Assembly: GCA_036365455.1 (NCBI GenBank)
Contig: JAWQUS010000020.1
Coordinates: 20,407,001 to 20,471,000 of the forward strand
DNA from: Macrosoma leucophasiata
Lineage: Eukaryota; Arthropoda; Insecta; Lepidoptera; Hedylidae
DNA length: 64,000 nucleotides
Direction of reading: 5' to 3'
Below the pieces are notes generated by a model. That model was given only the letters and a program-made list of their open reading frames with translations. It ran no database searches and was not told where the DNA came from. The first letter of the stretch is position 1. Every line of letters begins with the position of its first letter. The position numbers and the translations under genes are program-made. Shown one piece after another: positions 1 through 9,420 of this stretch.

Positions 1-95
1 TGTATTTTGTATAATAAACGCTTGCGTGCTTCGGAGGGCACGTTAAGACGTCGGTCCCGGTTGCTATCGATGGACAGCAGTCGTAAACCTTGTCG

Positions 96-278
96 GAGAC
101 CTTATGGGCGGTTTGAAAACATCCGACAGCGGGTTGGCCACTAACCCACCCACCTCCACCAATCCGCATTGGAGCAGCGTGGTGGAGAAAGCTCTAGGCC
201 TCTCCCCAAAAAAGGGGAGAGACTCGTGCCCAGCAGTGGGATGTATAATGCGTTGCCATTATTATTATTATCATTATA
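96..278 (+). repeat. RTE-type LINE 3' end with ATT tail
   Basis: Carries CCAATCCGCATTGGAGCAGC and GCCCAGCAGTGGGATGTATA, followed by an ATT-rich microsatellite tail. A second copy of the same segment is at 56195-56315. Confidence 0.6.
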
Positions 279-345
279 ATAAACGCTATTGCTACTCCCC
301 TCCAGTCCGCCGCGGCCGGTGGCCCGTGTTGCTCTATGCATCAAG
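279..345 (+). repeat. Short dispersed repeat F
   Basis: The stretch beginning TAATAAACGCTATTGCTACT and ending near GCTCTATGCAT recurs at 6601-6666 with few changes. Identity is unknown; it is probably the end of a larger mobile element. Confidence 0.5.
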
Positions 346-1250
346 GTAATGATTTAAACTGAAATAATATTCCCCGTATGGTGGGTACCTACCTAATAAA
401 ACATTAAAATCACGAATCATCTTAATTAATGTTCCCTGTTGCAAATAATGATCAAAATATAAATAAGAAACAAGTGTGGTCCGAGGACGCGGCCCTGGAG
501 CATCCCGCGTAATTACTGACGCACTTGACGAGTGGCCTTGGCCGGTTCACTATCACTGGGCCAGCGGTACATTGTTATGCCGCGAGTCATAAACTTCGAG
601 CATTATCCATCCATTTTTTTATTGGATAGAGCAAGCAGTAAATTGTATCATCATTTTGTGTGTTCGTGTTTAAAGCTCTATAGAAGTAGTAGGCAGTATT
701 TGAATTTGTTTGATTATTTTATCATATAGCCAGGCCTGTACATTCAAGTAAAGCTTGTGATGTAACCTATTTGAAACAAGACGGAACATTTTTGATAAAA
801 ATAGAATTGCGAGGCTGTGTTTTTTAACCAATTTAAACCCCGGCTTGCAATTAGCGAAGGAATGTCTGATCATAGCTCGGGCTTCTTAGTTTTAAGAAGA
901 CTGATTTTGATGTTGTATTGTTGTAAGCAGGCTAGTAGGCCATCTTTTTAAAGATTTTCTAGACTGCCCGAAATAGCCAGACTTGTGTATGTATTGTTGT
1001 ATTTTCGTGCAATACCTACCTATGGCGTATTTTTTTGGGCAATTAAATAGACTTGTAAAACAAAGCATAAGATTAGACATCTTTTTCTAATCAGTTTATT
1101 TATCATCTATCTGAAATTATGAAATATCAATACCTATTAGTTATTCAATTAAAGTATAGTGTTCATTGAACCACACTATCCCGCTGTATTCTTATGACTT
1201 AAAAGCAATGACTGGCCATAGCCGTTGATCTAGTACAGCGTTATTTGCGG
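346..1250. other. Upstream flank, no feature recognised
   Basis: AT-rich flank upstream of the DUF4728-like gene. No convincing coding exon, RNA gene or repeat was recognised on either strand. Confidence 0.4.
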
Positions 1251-1300
1251 CCAATTGTGTATAAAAAACTGCGATGTTTTGGTTCTTTTACGTTGCAACT
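1251..1300 (+). promoter_or_regulatory. Candidate core promoter (TATA box)
   Basis: CCAAT at 1251-1255 and TATAAAA at 1260-1266 lie about 70 bp before the ATG of the DUF4728-like gene. Transcription start would be near 1290, giving a short leader. The motif match is seen; function is inferred. Confidence 0.35.
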
Positions 1301-1334
1301 AACTTAAGGGGGTTCATTTGCTGACGTGGACACA

Positions 1335-1354
1335 ATGCCGTCGGACGATAGATC
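1335..1354 (+). CDS. Exon 1 of the DUF4728-like gene
   Basis: ATG followed by six codons and two bases of a split serine codon, then GTGAGT donor at 1355. The split codon (TC|G) joins exon 2 in frame. The ATG is chosen because it opens the only frame that joins exon 2, and a TATA-like box lies about 75 bp upstream. Confidence 0.75.
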
Positions 1355-4300
1355 GTGAGTCCTCATTATTATTTATTTTACTCTAAGGCCTTTTTGTATT
1401 TGTTTATTTTTATTTAGGAATATCATCCACTCTAGACTTAACTAACGCAAAACTAGCTCTATTGCTTCTATCTTCACTTCGATAACTTTTTACTATTTAA
1501 GTTTTAGTTATGTATTATACCTATCCATACTAATATCATAAAGCTGAAGAGTTTGTTTGTTTGTTTGTTTGAACGCTCTAATCTCAGGAACTACTGGTCC
1601 GATTTGGAAAGTTCTTTCAGTGTTAGATAGCCCATTTATCGAGGAAGGCTATGTATCATCACGATATAAAATAAATAAATAAATAAAATACGCTTACACT
1701 CACAGCCCCCACATTAGGTATAAACCTGTGTCATGGGTGCCGTTGTACACATACAACACATACACAAACACCCAGACTTGAAACAAACATCTGTAGGCCA
1801 TACAAATATTTGTCCCGGTGAGGGGATCGAACCCGCGACACTTCGAATGAAGCGGTCGTCTCACACCGCTGGACCAACTGGGTCGTCAATATACCTATGA
1901 CTAATAGGAGCGGAGCAGCGCGGGCGAAGCCGGGACGGGCCGCTAGTTACGTATATTTATACTATCCGTTAGTTTGATTCCACCTAGGCACCTAACGAAT
2001 AGCTCATAAATATGGCAAAGTTTTCATAAAGAGAATAATTTTATTTTAATACTAACCGATTTAAAGTACCTACTATTTTTATTTTAAAACCTATTTAAGC
2101 GAATTAAATAAGCCAATGGTGTGGCGTCCAATCATTATTCCTGACGATTGCCCACGAAACCAGCGACAATTAATTGTGATGCACAATGAGATTAAACGCG
2201 TCCTACTGGCACCTAACCTTGGCAACTAATTAAGCAAAGTAGACCTTGGCGAAACGTTCAAATACTGGTGGCGCCGAAAGGTCATTAATGTCATGCATTA
2301 TTCTTTCGAAGTGTTTATCTAACAAGAGATTGTCTTTGAAATAATCTTTTTAGGAACGTCATTCTATAAACACTCACATGCTTATGTTTGATAAAAAAAA
2401 GTTTTTTTTTAGACTTAGTTCTAAGGATGGAGCACCGCCATAATAAAAAAAAAAAACTTATTTAAAAAAAAATATAAACGGTTCATCTTAATACTAAGAT
2501 TTAACTATGTATGTAGTCCTAAAGTCCTCATAGATAAAGTGGCTGTGTAATTTTTTTTTATGTCCAGCACTGACAAACAAGCTACAGTTTACATTGATGG
2601 TAAGTAATACTGTAGTCTATAAACATCGACACAAAACCAGAGATTTCAATGTTGATGCGGTGGTGCCTACGCCCGCAAGCTCCGTCGCTCTACCACCAGT
2701 GAAATACTACTCTTCTCATAATTCCATTAAGTTTTTTTTAAGTCAAATTCTTTTCGTCTGATTGGTGATAGAGTTACTGTGTCGGAGCTCAAGGATGTAG
2801 GCACTATCGCATTACCTATATGTGGGTGGAAACATTACGAAGCTTGCGATTAGTCTGGCAATAGGCATAGGCACCTTTATGTATCAGCCAAAAATTGGTG
2901 TAAAGCACTAACCCGTTCCGGTCAGGGGGCCAACCGCCTAACTGATATGCTTTTATTATTATCTTGTCCGTTTCGTACCGCCTATTAAAACACTTTGCTC
3001 TTAAGTAGGTATATAGGAAATAAACGATACATTATTATTATATACCTACGGACGAAAACACTTCCAGGAAAAAGTTAGGTGGTACGAAACTGATAAGATG
3101 CTGTCTTCATCGACAGCTAAACGAAAGCATTTGAGTTAGGCGGTCGGCCCCCTGGCATCTACGGCCTTATTTACGCCTCAGGGGTGGCGAAGCATCTGCG
3201 TTTCCTTTGGTTTTTATGTAGACGTCTATAGGCTGCAATATTCTCTTAGCATCAATGTGAGCTGCATGCTTGGTAACCCTAATCATTATACAAACATGTG
3301 CTTATATTTCAGGGTCAGGAACGAAGGTGAGGACATGGCGGTGCCTCACATTACGTCGTTCTGCTGGTGCATGGGCTTGGAGATGGGCTCCAAGTTGATT
3401 GGATACGTACATCTGGTATGTTTACTATCTTAGCTGCAGCCGTGGAGACCGGTCTTTAAGTATTTGCGGGGACACCAGTTCGCGCGTGCGATAGAAATAG
3501 AATACTGAGACGCGAGAACGAGCCGATAGAAAGGCATAGTGCCAAGCGTCTATCGATCGTGGTCTCCTATCTCAGTTCAGTCACTTGACCTAGACTAGCA
3601 TTTCTACCTGAGGTAGCGATCGCAATGCCTGGCTAAGGCTAAAGAGACGTTGTGTCGTTGCAACCTTGTGTCGGCACTCCACAGCCGGCGTCCAAACCAA
3701 GACAGGTGGAACACGCCCCGACGAAGAGGACTGCCTCGTAGGCCCGCACCGCATCGCGCTACGCACGCGCCGCGAGGTCATCACTACTGTCTCTACTCTA
3801 CTACTGTACTGGTGGTAGAGCTCCAGTGACGGAGCTCGCGGGCGTAGGCACCACTGCATTACCAAATATACTTGCCGCTAAATGGTAGTGTTCAGCACTA
3901 TCGTGTTCCGGTCAGGTGGTTATGTACGGCCCTGTAACTTCCGGCACAGAGGCATAACACCTAATGCCTCAGGAGTGGCAGCGCATCTGCATTTTGACCT
4001 CTGGTCATTTTGTTAGTGTCTATAGGCTGCAGTCATCACTTAACATCAATGTGAACTGCATGCCTGTTTGCCACTTCCATTACATAAAAAAAACTACTCA
4101 ACTCAGTTGTAGTTTGATCTTTAATCGATCGGGTCGCGCAACCCGCCCCTCGCCCTCCCGATTCTCCGCGAGTCCTTATTCTGGTTCAGTAACCCGAATA
4201 CAGAACAGTAACCACCAGTTCATTTTATTTTTAAAGAAAAATGGAAAGAAATCTAATCTAATGAATATCGTAAAGAAGTCGCTTTTACCCTTAATATTTG

Positions 4301-7300
4301 TCTTATATTATTTCGCATTAACACATGCTTGTGAAATATATTTTATTTTTAAAGAAAAATTATTAAGGGTAAAAGCGACTTCTTTACGATATTCAATAAA
4401 CTGAAAAGTCTATTATATCGGTTGCCTAACTAGCATAGTTGGTAATAGATGGCGCTGCTGCTACTATAAAGCAATGCAATAGATGTGAAGGAAAGATTTG
4501 ACAAATCGGGCAGGGCTTCAGTAGCTCAATTGGAAGAGCGGCTGGATTAGATTCCCAGTAGGTCGCGAGTTCGAGTCTCGCCTGAAGTAAAATTTTTCTT
4601 TCCATTTTTCTTTAAAAATAAAATTTATTTCACAAGCATGTGTTAATGCGAAATAATATAAGACAATCACCAGTTCATTGGTTGACGATCAATCAATGAA
4701 CTGGTGGTTACTGAAGTTCCAGTTCAGGAGTTAGTTATTTACAGTTAGCGTCGCTATGCCTGATGGCGGTGTGCTCGGCGTTCGCTAAAGGCGCGCACGA
4801 GTACGTGGGCACGGTGGAGGACGCGGACGGGCTGTACACCACGTGGCACGCCATCGCCACCACCGTCGCCGTCTTCTCCGTCGTCCACGTGCTGCTGGCT
4901 GCCATGCTACTCTATGCCGTATATAAGGTAGGGTTGGGATACATTTGCTGTAGCAGTATCTACAAAATAAGACTGTTTGGTTGAATATTGTTTGGGCACG
5001 CGATCGACGCTACTGTTTTTAGATAGTGCCCATTAATTCGTCGAACTAGTGAGAATGTTTTTCTCATCTGTTCGACCGTCGAACTTGTGAGAATGTTTTT
5101 TCTCATCTGTTCGACCGTCGAACTTGTGAGAATGTTTTTTCTCATCTGTTCGACCGTCGAACTGGTGAGATATTTTTTTTGTCATTTGTGTCGTGTTCGT
5201 TCGGTGTGATGGACACCATGGGCGCGCCCGACTTAGCCAGGTTAGGACCTCGTGCTAGGTTTTCTTTCTGCTGACAGTCGAAAAAATAAGAATGACCCCT
5301 TAATAACTATCACAGAGACCAACAACATAGGTCTCAGGGGTCAGTATTCTCTTGCTAGTTGAGCCATTTTTAATTATTGTTATTGGAACAAATTAATATG
5401 TTTTTTTTTAAATATATCACATTAATCTCTACTTTGTGTCAGTGTGTCAGTGCCTTGTGTGTGCGCGTGCGTGCGCTCGCGCCGTATGTGTAATATATCT
5501 TTATAAAAAATATTGTCTATAGAGTCGCCTATGTTTTGAATGTTTCTGTTTTCCCCCAGCGCAAGACATGCGTGGTGCGCGTGTGGGTGTGGGTGATGAT
5601 AGTGCTGCTGGGCAGCTCGCTGCTGTACGTGGTGGTGGCCGCGGCGAGCGGCCTGTCCGCCACCGGCTCCGACATCTTCCTCGCCTTCCTCGAGGGGGTG
5701 CTGTTCTTCGGTCAGTACACCTTTTACTCTCTCAACGTACAGTCAGGAAACTTCGCTGATCCGAAATCAATGAAATATGGCTTTTTTTTTCATCGCATAC
5801 TAGTGCAGTCAGACGACCGAACGATGGCGGTCAAACCATTCCAATAGGTAGTAAATATAACAACGCGCTAATAGGGCCGGTAGTGAATATAACAACGCTG
5901 GATAGGCAGCAGCCTCCCGCGATAAAATTAACGTCACTGCGATCGCCAATCCGCCTGCCAAGCGTGGCGATTATGGCATATTCTCCCTAATGATGCACAA
6001 CACTGTTGTGGGCGTCTTTGTCCAGCAGTGGACGTCATTCGCATTAGGTGTTCGTGTGTCGACCGACATTATTGCTATCAATTTTTCATGCCAATTTGTA
6101 CCTCCTTTAAATAAAATAGTGATAATCTTAGTGATGCTCTTACGGTAGGTAGTAGGTACAAATTGACATCAAGAACAATTTCGATAGGTGGTCGCAACCC
6201 TTGAAACGGAATGAAACGTTGGAAAATATAGCGTTGGTTCATACATGAGAAAAATCCGCAAATATAATGTTTATAATGAAACGCTATATTTAAAAAAAAA
6301 ATTGATGAAATAGAATAGATATAGAATAGGAATAGAAATAGATGCTATTCTTACATAGAGCAAAATGGGCCACCGGCCACCGGCGGACCGAAGGAGAGTA
6401 GCCATATCCAGGCTTTCCCCTCTGTCAAAGTACAAGCACAACTGTTCCTTTAAATGTGTCTTTAAATGTGTGCGTGAAATTATTTATGTATTTTGTTAGA
6501 GTCAAGGTGTGGGTTTCGTAGTAAAAGACAATTTTTTTAGTGTGTGTGTGTCACACGTATTTCTCCCCGCAAAAATGACAGACTATTTCGCATTGGTAGG
6601 TAATAAACGCTATGGCTACTCCCCTCCGGTCCGCTGCGGCTTGTGGCCCGTGTTGTGCTATGTATTCTTATGATATAATAACAATGTGCGTTTACCCGCA
6701 TATAACCGTTCATGTGAATTTTGAATAATAACTTATTGTGACTCGCGCAGTTTCTATAATTAGGTTTTGTCAGTTTTATAACACTTGGCCTTGTCTGCTT
6801 CGCTATTTATTGCTCTCCAAGCGGCCTTCATTTTATTGACTTGACTTTTTTAATGATCCTGTTTATAAAACATAGATAGCAGTATTGCGTACCTTTTAAA
6901 AATATTCATGAGATTTATATGAAGCTGCTAATAAATACTAAAAACCCCCTTATTCATAAACGTACATTAGATACGTTTTATCTATAGAATGTTTTGTCCT
7001 TGTCAGTTGCATTGTCAAATGTGCAGGATAGAAAAAGACAAAAGAGAGATTAGTAACACTAGCTAAAATACGTTTATGAATAAGGGGGTAATACTCTTAC
7101 TTGTGTATACTTTAAAGTCAAGTATATTATAGTTTTTTTTATGTCATGAAATGGCAAACAAGCGTATAGTTCACATTGATGGTAATTGTATACTAAATGT
7201 AGCCTATAAATATCTACATAAAATCAGATATTACAATGTAGAAGTTGTTATACCTCAGCGCTGGAATATAAAGGGCCGAATAATTACCACCTGACCGGAA

Positions 7301-8513
7301 CACGATAGCGCTGTACACTACCATTTAGCGGCAAGTAGATAAGGTAATGCGGTGGTCCCTTCGTTCACGAGCTCCAGCACTGGAGTTCTACCACCAGTAA
7401 TGTTTAATTGAAATAAGGTTTTTTTGGTACGAAGGTGGCAAATTAACATGCACATTCCAGTCATTGAGTTTTCAGTCATCTTGGTTTGCTGAGGCATCTT
7501 GGTTTCCAGTCATCTGTCTGTATAGACAACTTCATAAAATAATATGCCATAGAAATAGAAATAGAAAATATTTTTATTTCGAATAGATCTTTACAGATAC
7601 TTTCAAAACGTCAATAAATCATAAACTACCTAGAGCGAATAACCATTACATATAGTAAAGAAAAATCATATATTAATAGTAAATTAAAATAACATAATCG
7701 CCACCTTCTCTGTTCCTCCTTGTAATCAGTCAAAACGGGAAATGAGAATGTCTCATTGTTGGCAATACGTTTTTACTGGTGGTAGAGCTCCAGTGACGGA
7801 GCTCGCGGGCGTAGGCGCCACCGCATTACCTAATATACTTGCCGCTAAATGGTAGTGTTCAGAACCGGAACACGATAGGTGTTCCGGTCAGGTGGTAATG
7901 TACGGCCGTGTAATTCCCGGCACAGGGGCATAACACCTTAGGCCTCAGGGGTGGTAACGCATCTGCATTTTGACCTTGGTCTTTATGTGGGTGTCTATAG
8001 GCTGTAGTCATCACTTAACATCAATGTGAACTGCATGCTTTTTTGCCACGTCCAATACATAAAAAAAAAGGTGGTGCTACTGCTGCCAGTCTAAGGCAAT
8101 GCAATAGAGCGCTTTTAGCGTTAAGTTCGCCATTTGTCATCATGTATTATACTGTGGCAATAAAGTTTAAATAAATAAATAAATAAAATAAATAAAATGT
8201 AAAAAAAGATTTGACACTATCAATCAAATCATTTATTTGACTAACAAATAAATGATTTGATTGATTGACAAATCAGGCGCGGACTTCGGTAGCTCAGTTG
8301 GAAGAGCGGACTAGATTCCCAATGGTCGCGGGGTTCGAGTCTCGCCTGAAGTCAATTTTTTCTTTTAAATAAAAGGCTTTATTGTGTTCTAAAATAACTT
8401 GACCTTACAATTTTTCAGGCATGTTGACGTACTGTATCCTGTGCGTGCACAGCTACTACCTCCTGCTCCGCAGTAGCGAGGACATGGAGGGGCCCAACAA
8501 GCACGACTACTGA
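1335..8513 (+). CDS. Four-pass membrane protein, DUF4728-like, 5 exons
   Basis: Complete spliced gene. CDS exons are 1335-1354, 3313-3415, 4745-4927, 5560-5710 and 8419-8513, giving 552 nt (183 residues plus TGA). All introns are GT-AG and the phases match (2, 0, 0, 1). The protein begins MPSDDRSVRNEGEDM and ends MEGPNKHDY. Four hydrophobic segments lie at about residues 34-55, 77-101, 109-133 and 141-168. The short hydrophilic N-terminus is followed by a Cys/Trp-rich motif (FCWCMGLEMGSK, residues 23-34) before TM1. This layout fits the insect tetraspan DUF4728 family, some members of which (Drosophila pasiflora proteins) act at septate junctions. Family assignment is from overall pattern, so the molecular role here is inference. 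No signal peptide is apparent. The introns carry Helitron, SINE, MITE and family A copies. Family identity is moderately sure; the gene model is strong. Confidence 0.85.
1522..1947 (+). mobile_element. Non-autonomous Helitron, interrupted by a SINE
   Basis: Starts TATCCATACTAATATCATAA, continues with a GTTT microsatellite and the 'aacgctctaatctcagg' body, and ends GGGCGAAGCCGGGACGGGCC then GCTAGT. These are the termini of the short Helitrons common in Lepidoptera (TC..CTAGT, no inverted repeats, no target duplication). The centre is interrupted by the SINE at 1660-1888. It lies in intron 1 of the tetraspan gene. Confidence 0.75.
1660..1888 (-). mobile_element. tRNA-derived SINE inside the Helitron
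   Basis: On the - strand a tRNA-like head (A-box-like GTTGGTCCAGCGG, B box GGGTTCGATCCCC) is followed by a body containing CAAATATTTGTATGGCC and a TAAA-repeat tail. A head-less copy of the same body lies at 15335-15512 on +. Confidence 0.7.
2550..2700 (-). repeat. Family A SINE-like copy, internally deleted
   Basis: Poly(T) start (A-tail on -), then GTTTACATTGATGGTAAGTA and the terminal TCGCTCTACCACCAGT. It lacks the middle of the ~290-bp consensus. Intron 1 of the tetraspan gene. Confidence 0.65.
2761..3285 (+). repeat. Family A copy split by a MITE
   Basis: Diverged family A: GGAGCTCAAGGATGTAGGCA, then CCCGTTCCGGTCAGG at about 2911-2926, interrupted by the MITE at 2925-3152 and resuming with TGGCATCTACGGCC to TGAGCTGCATGCTTGG. 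Confidence 0.6.
2925..3152. mobile_element. MITE with long terminal inverted repeats
   Basis: Left end GGGGGCCAACCGCCTAACT pairs with right end AGTTAGGCGGTCGGCCCCCT. Inner arms GTTTCGTACCGCCTA and TAGGTGGTACGAAAC extend the pairing. No coding capacity. It is inserted in a family A copy, so it is younger than that copy. Confidence 0.65.
3313..3415 (+). CDS. Exon 2 of the DUF4728-like gene
   Basis: Acceptor TTTCAG at 3307-3312 and donor GTATGT at 3416. It encodes the N-terminal polar tail and the Cys/Trp motif leading into the first membrane segment (ends in KLIGYVHL). It is bounded by transposon-filled introns. Confidence 0.85.
3808..4093 (+). repeat. Family A SINE-like copy, near full length
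   Basis: Runs from ACTGGTGGTAGAGCTCCAGT through GTTCCGGTCAGGTGG and CATCACTTAACATCAATGTG to an A-tail after CATTACAT. A good reference copy. Intron 2 of the tetraspan gene. Confidence 0.75.
4206..4713. mobile_element. Foldback-type element enclosing a tRNA-like unit
   Basis: Ends are 19-bp inverted repeats (CAGTAACCACCAGTTCATT at 4206-4224; its reverse complement at 4695-4713). Inside are a perfect 34-bp inverted repeat (4263-4296 with 4361-4394) and a 58-bp inverted repeat with one or two mismatches (4302-4359 with 4605-4662). The right end is itself a small hairpin. A tRNA-like sequence lies at 4515-4588. No coding capacity. It sits in intron 2 just before exon 3. Confidence 0.6.
4515..4588 (+). 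repeat. tRNA-like sequence (SINE head or tRNA relic)
   Basis: A 7-bp acceptor stem (GCTTCAG with CTGAAGT), D arm GCTCAATTGGAAGAGC, T arm GCGAGTTCGAGTCTCGC and a T-run soon after resemble a Pol III unit. The anticodon stem is imperfect. The upstream sequence and tRNA-like unit recur at 8190-8352, so a repeat is more likely than a functional tRNA. Confidence 0.55.
4745..4927 (+). CDS. Exon 3 of the DUF4728-like gene
   Basis: Acceptor ATTTACAG ending 4744, donor GTAGGG at 4928. Its 61 codons cover the rest of TM1, the first extracellular loop (AHEYVGTVEDADGLYTTW) and TM2 up to LLYAVYK. GC-rich coding composition stands out from the AT-rich flanks. Confidence 0.88.
5038..5170. repeat. 39-bp tandem repeat, about 3.4 copies
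   Basis: Unit GTCGAACTTGTGAGAATG... repeats at 38-39-bp spacing (TCGAAC at 5041, 5079, 5118, 5157). Each unit has self-complementary ends (GTCGAAC/GTTCGAC) and GAGAA/TTCTC. Lies in intron 3 of the tetraspan gene. Confidence 0.85.
5560..5710 (+). CDS. Exon 4 of the DUF4728-like gene
   Basis: Acceptor CCCCCAG ending 5559, donor GTCAGT at 5711. It encodes RKTCVVRVWVWVM, TM3 and the start of TM4 (FLAFLEGVLFF), ending with the first base of a split glycine codon. Confidence 0.88.
5857..6055 (+). repeat. LINE 3'-end fragment (family G)
   Basis: Includes GCGATCGCCAATCCGCCTGC and CTTTGTCCAGCAGTGGACGT, a typical RTE-like 3' end. The segment recurs reversed at 24665-24800. Confidence 0.5.
6601..6666 (+). 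repeat. Short dispersed repeat F, second copy
   Basis: TAATAAACGCTATGGCTACT to GTGCTATGTAT matches 279-345. Confidence 0.5.
6945..7088. mobile_element. MITE, 144 bp, 20-bp inverted termini
   Basis: CCCCCTTATTCATAAACGTA at the left is matched by TACGTTTATGAATAAGGGGG at the right, one base offset apart from perfect. No ORF. The autonomous partner is not identifiable here. Intron 4 of the tetraspan gene. Confidence 0.8.
7133..7398 (-). repeat. Family A SINE-like copy
   Basis: Poly(T) at the left, then GTTCACATTGATGG, GAACACGATAGCGCTGTACA and terminal CTACCACCAGT. Orientation -. Confidence 0.7.
7550..7700 (-). repeat. LINE 3' end, family B
   Basis: ATAGAAATAG tail followed by TTTCGAATAGATCTTTACAG and CTACCTAGAGCGAATAACCA. 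Other copies: 28867-29112 (+) and 33398-33720 (-). Confidence 0.65.
7775..8069 (+). repeat. Family A SINE-like copy, near full length
   Basis: ACTGGTGGTAGAGCTCCAGT through to TCCAATACAT plus A-tail, with a small insertion near AGAACCGGAACACG. Confidence 0.75.
8219..8265. repeat. Perfect 20-bp hairpin inserted in a tRNA-like repeat
   Basis: Arms 8219-8238 and 8246-8265 are perfect reverse complements with a 7-nt spacer. Compared with the related unit at about 4497-4510 (ATTTGACAAATC), the hairpin sits exactly within ATTTGACA/ACAAATC. Confidence 0.85.
8283..8352 (+). repeat. tRNA-like sequence, second copy
   Basis: Acceptor ACTTCGG/CTGAAGT, D arm GCTCAGTTGGAAGAGC, B box GGTTCGAGTC, then AATTTTTT. 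The anticodon arm is shortened relative to 4515-4588, so a working tRNA is unlikely. Confidence 0.5.
8419..8513 (+). CDS. Last coding exon of the DUF4728-like gene
   Basis: Acceptor TTTTTCAG ending 8418; G|GC completes the split glycine. It encodes the end of TM4 and a short acidic cytoplasmic tail ending NKHDY, then TGA at 8511-8513. Possible poly(A) signals AATAAA lie at 8705-8710 and 8744-8749. Confidence 0.88.
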
Positions 8514-9284
8514 ACCTCAATCTAAGTTATTACGCTTTCCTAAGCTTTTATGTGTAGTGATAACGGCTTATTACAATATCGACACGGATCTCCAATGCTC
8601 GACGGAGTGTGAATCGCATTGCGCATCGTACACGTAGGTACTTATGTCACAATATGGGGCTGTCCAGAGAAATTAAGACCTTACAAAATTTAGTAAGCAC
8701 TTACAATAAAACAGATGAAACAAATTAAGTGCTTGATGAGTAAAATAAAGACCGAAGATTGGCCGAAATTGCTTAAGGTAAGACATTGAGCCATTTTTAA
8801 ATTTGAGCTGATAGGATTACGTAGCTTTGTAAAATTTTTGCTGCTCTGAACAGGCCCAATAAGTATGTTTTTTTTCTAGAAATAGGGTATTTTGATATAT
8901 TTTCTAAGTTTTCAATGGAATAATAGCTAGAGATGACGCCTTTATTTGTAAAACGTCGTGAGGCGAGAAGTTGTTAGTATGTATGACGGATTATTAATAT
9001 TTAGGGGGGCTCGCCTTGTCCCCCCCCCCAACATCCCATTTGCGACGTTCGTAACCATACGAAGCTTTTTGTGCTTTGGAAATTAAGCTACTTATATTAA
9101 TGCGAAAAATAATAAATTTTGACCATTTTTGTTAGGAGTTTTATAATGTTTAAGTATCGTGGCCTAAACATAATTGTGTTTATTTAAAAAATATATATTT
9201 TTTTTTTTTCACGTAAGCGATTATGATTGGCCGATTTCATTGTGCCGTCATAATGAAACATTCAGTTTGCTCATTGCAAGATTT

Positions 9285-9420
9285 GTACAGAAAATAATGT
9301 AAAAAAAAGGTACACGGTACAGCTTTGAAATATTTTCTGGGTAACCTAAAGAACATTTCCTGGTATTTAAATTATTTTTAACTGTCCGGAATAAAAATAG
9401 TCTTTCTTAGGAACCGTAGA
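9285..9420 (+). repeat. Dispersed repeat H
   Basis: CAGCTTTGAAATATTTTCTG, CTGTCCGGAATAAAAATAG and TTCTTAGGAA recur in part at 36480-36710, 48795-48870 and 57540-57640. Class unknown; possibly a MITE. Confidence 0.45.

Noticed and set aside
4515..4588. Functional tRNA gene
   Set aside because: The anticodon stem is imperfect, a short variable arm does not suit the apparent AGA loop, and the unit recurs with shared flanks at 8283-8352, so it behaves as a repeat.
5038..5170. CRISPR-like array
   Set aside because: Units are directly adjacent with no distinct spacers, in a eukaryotic intron; it is a minisatellite.
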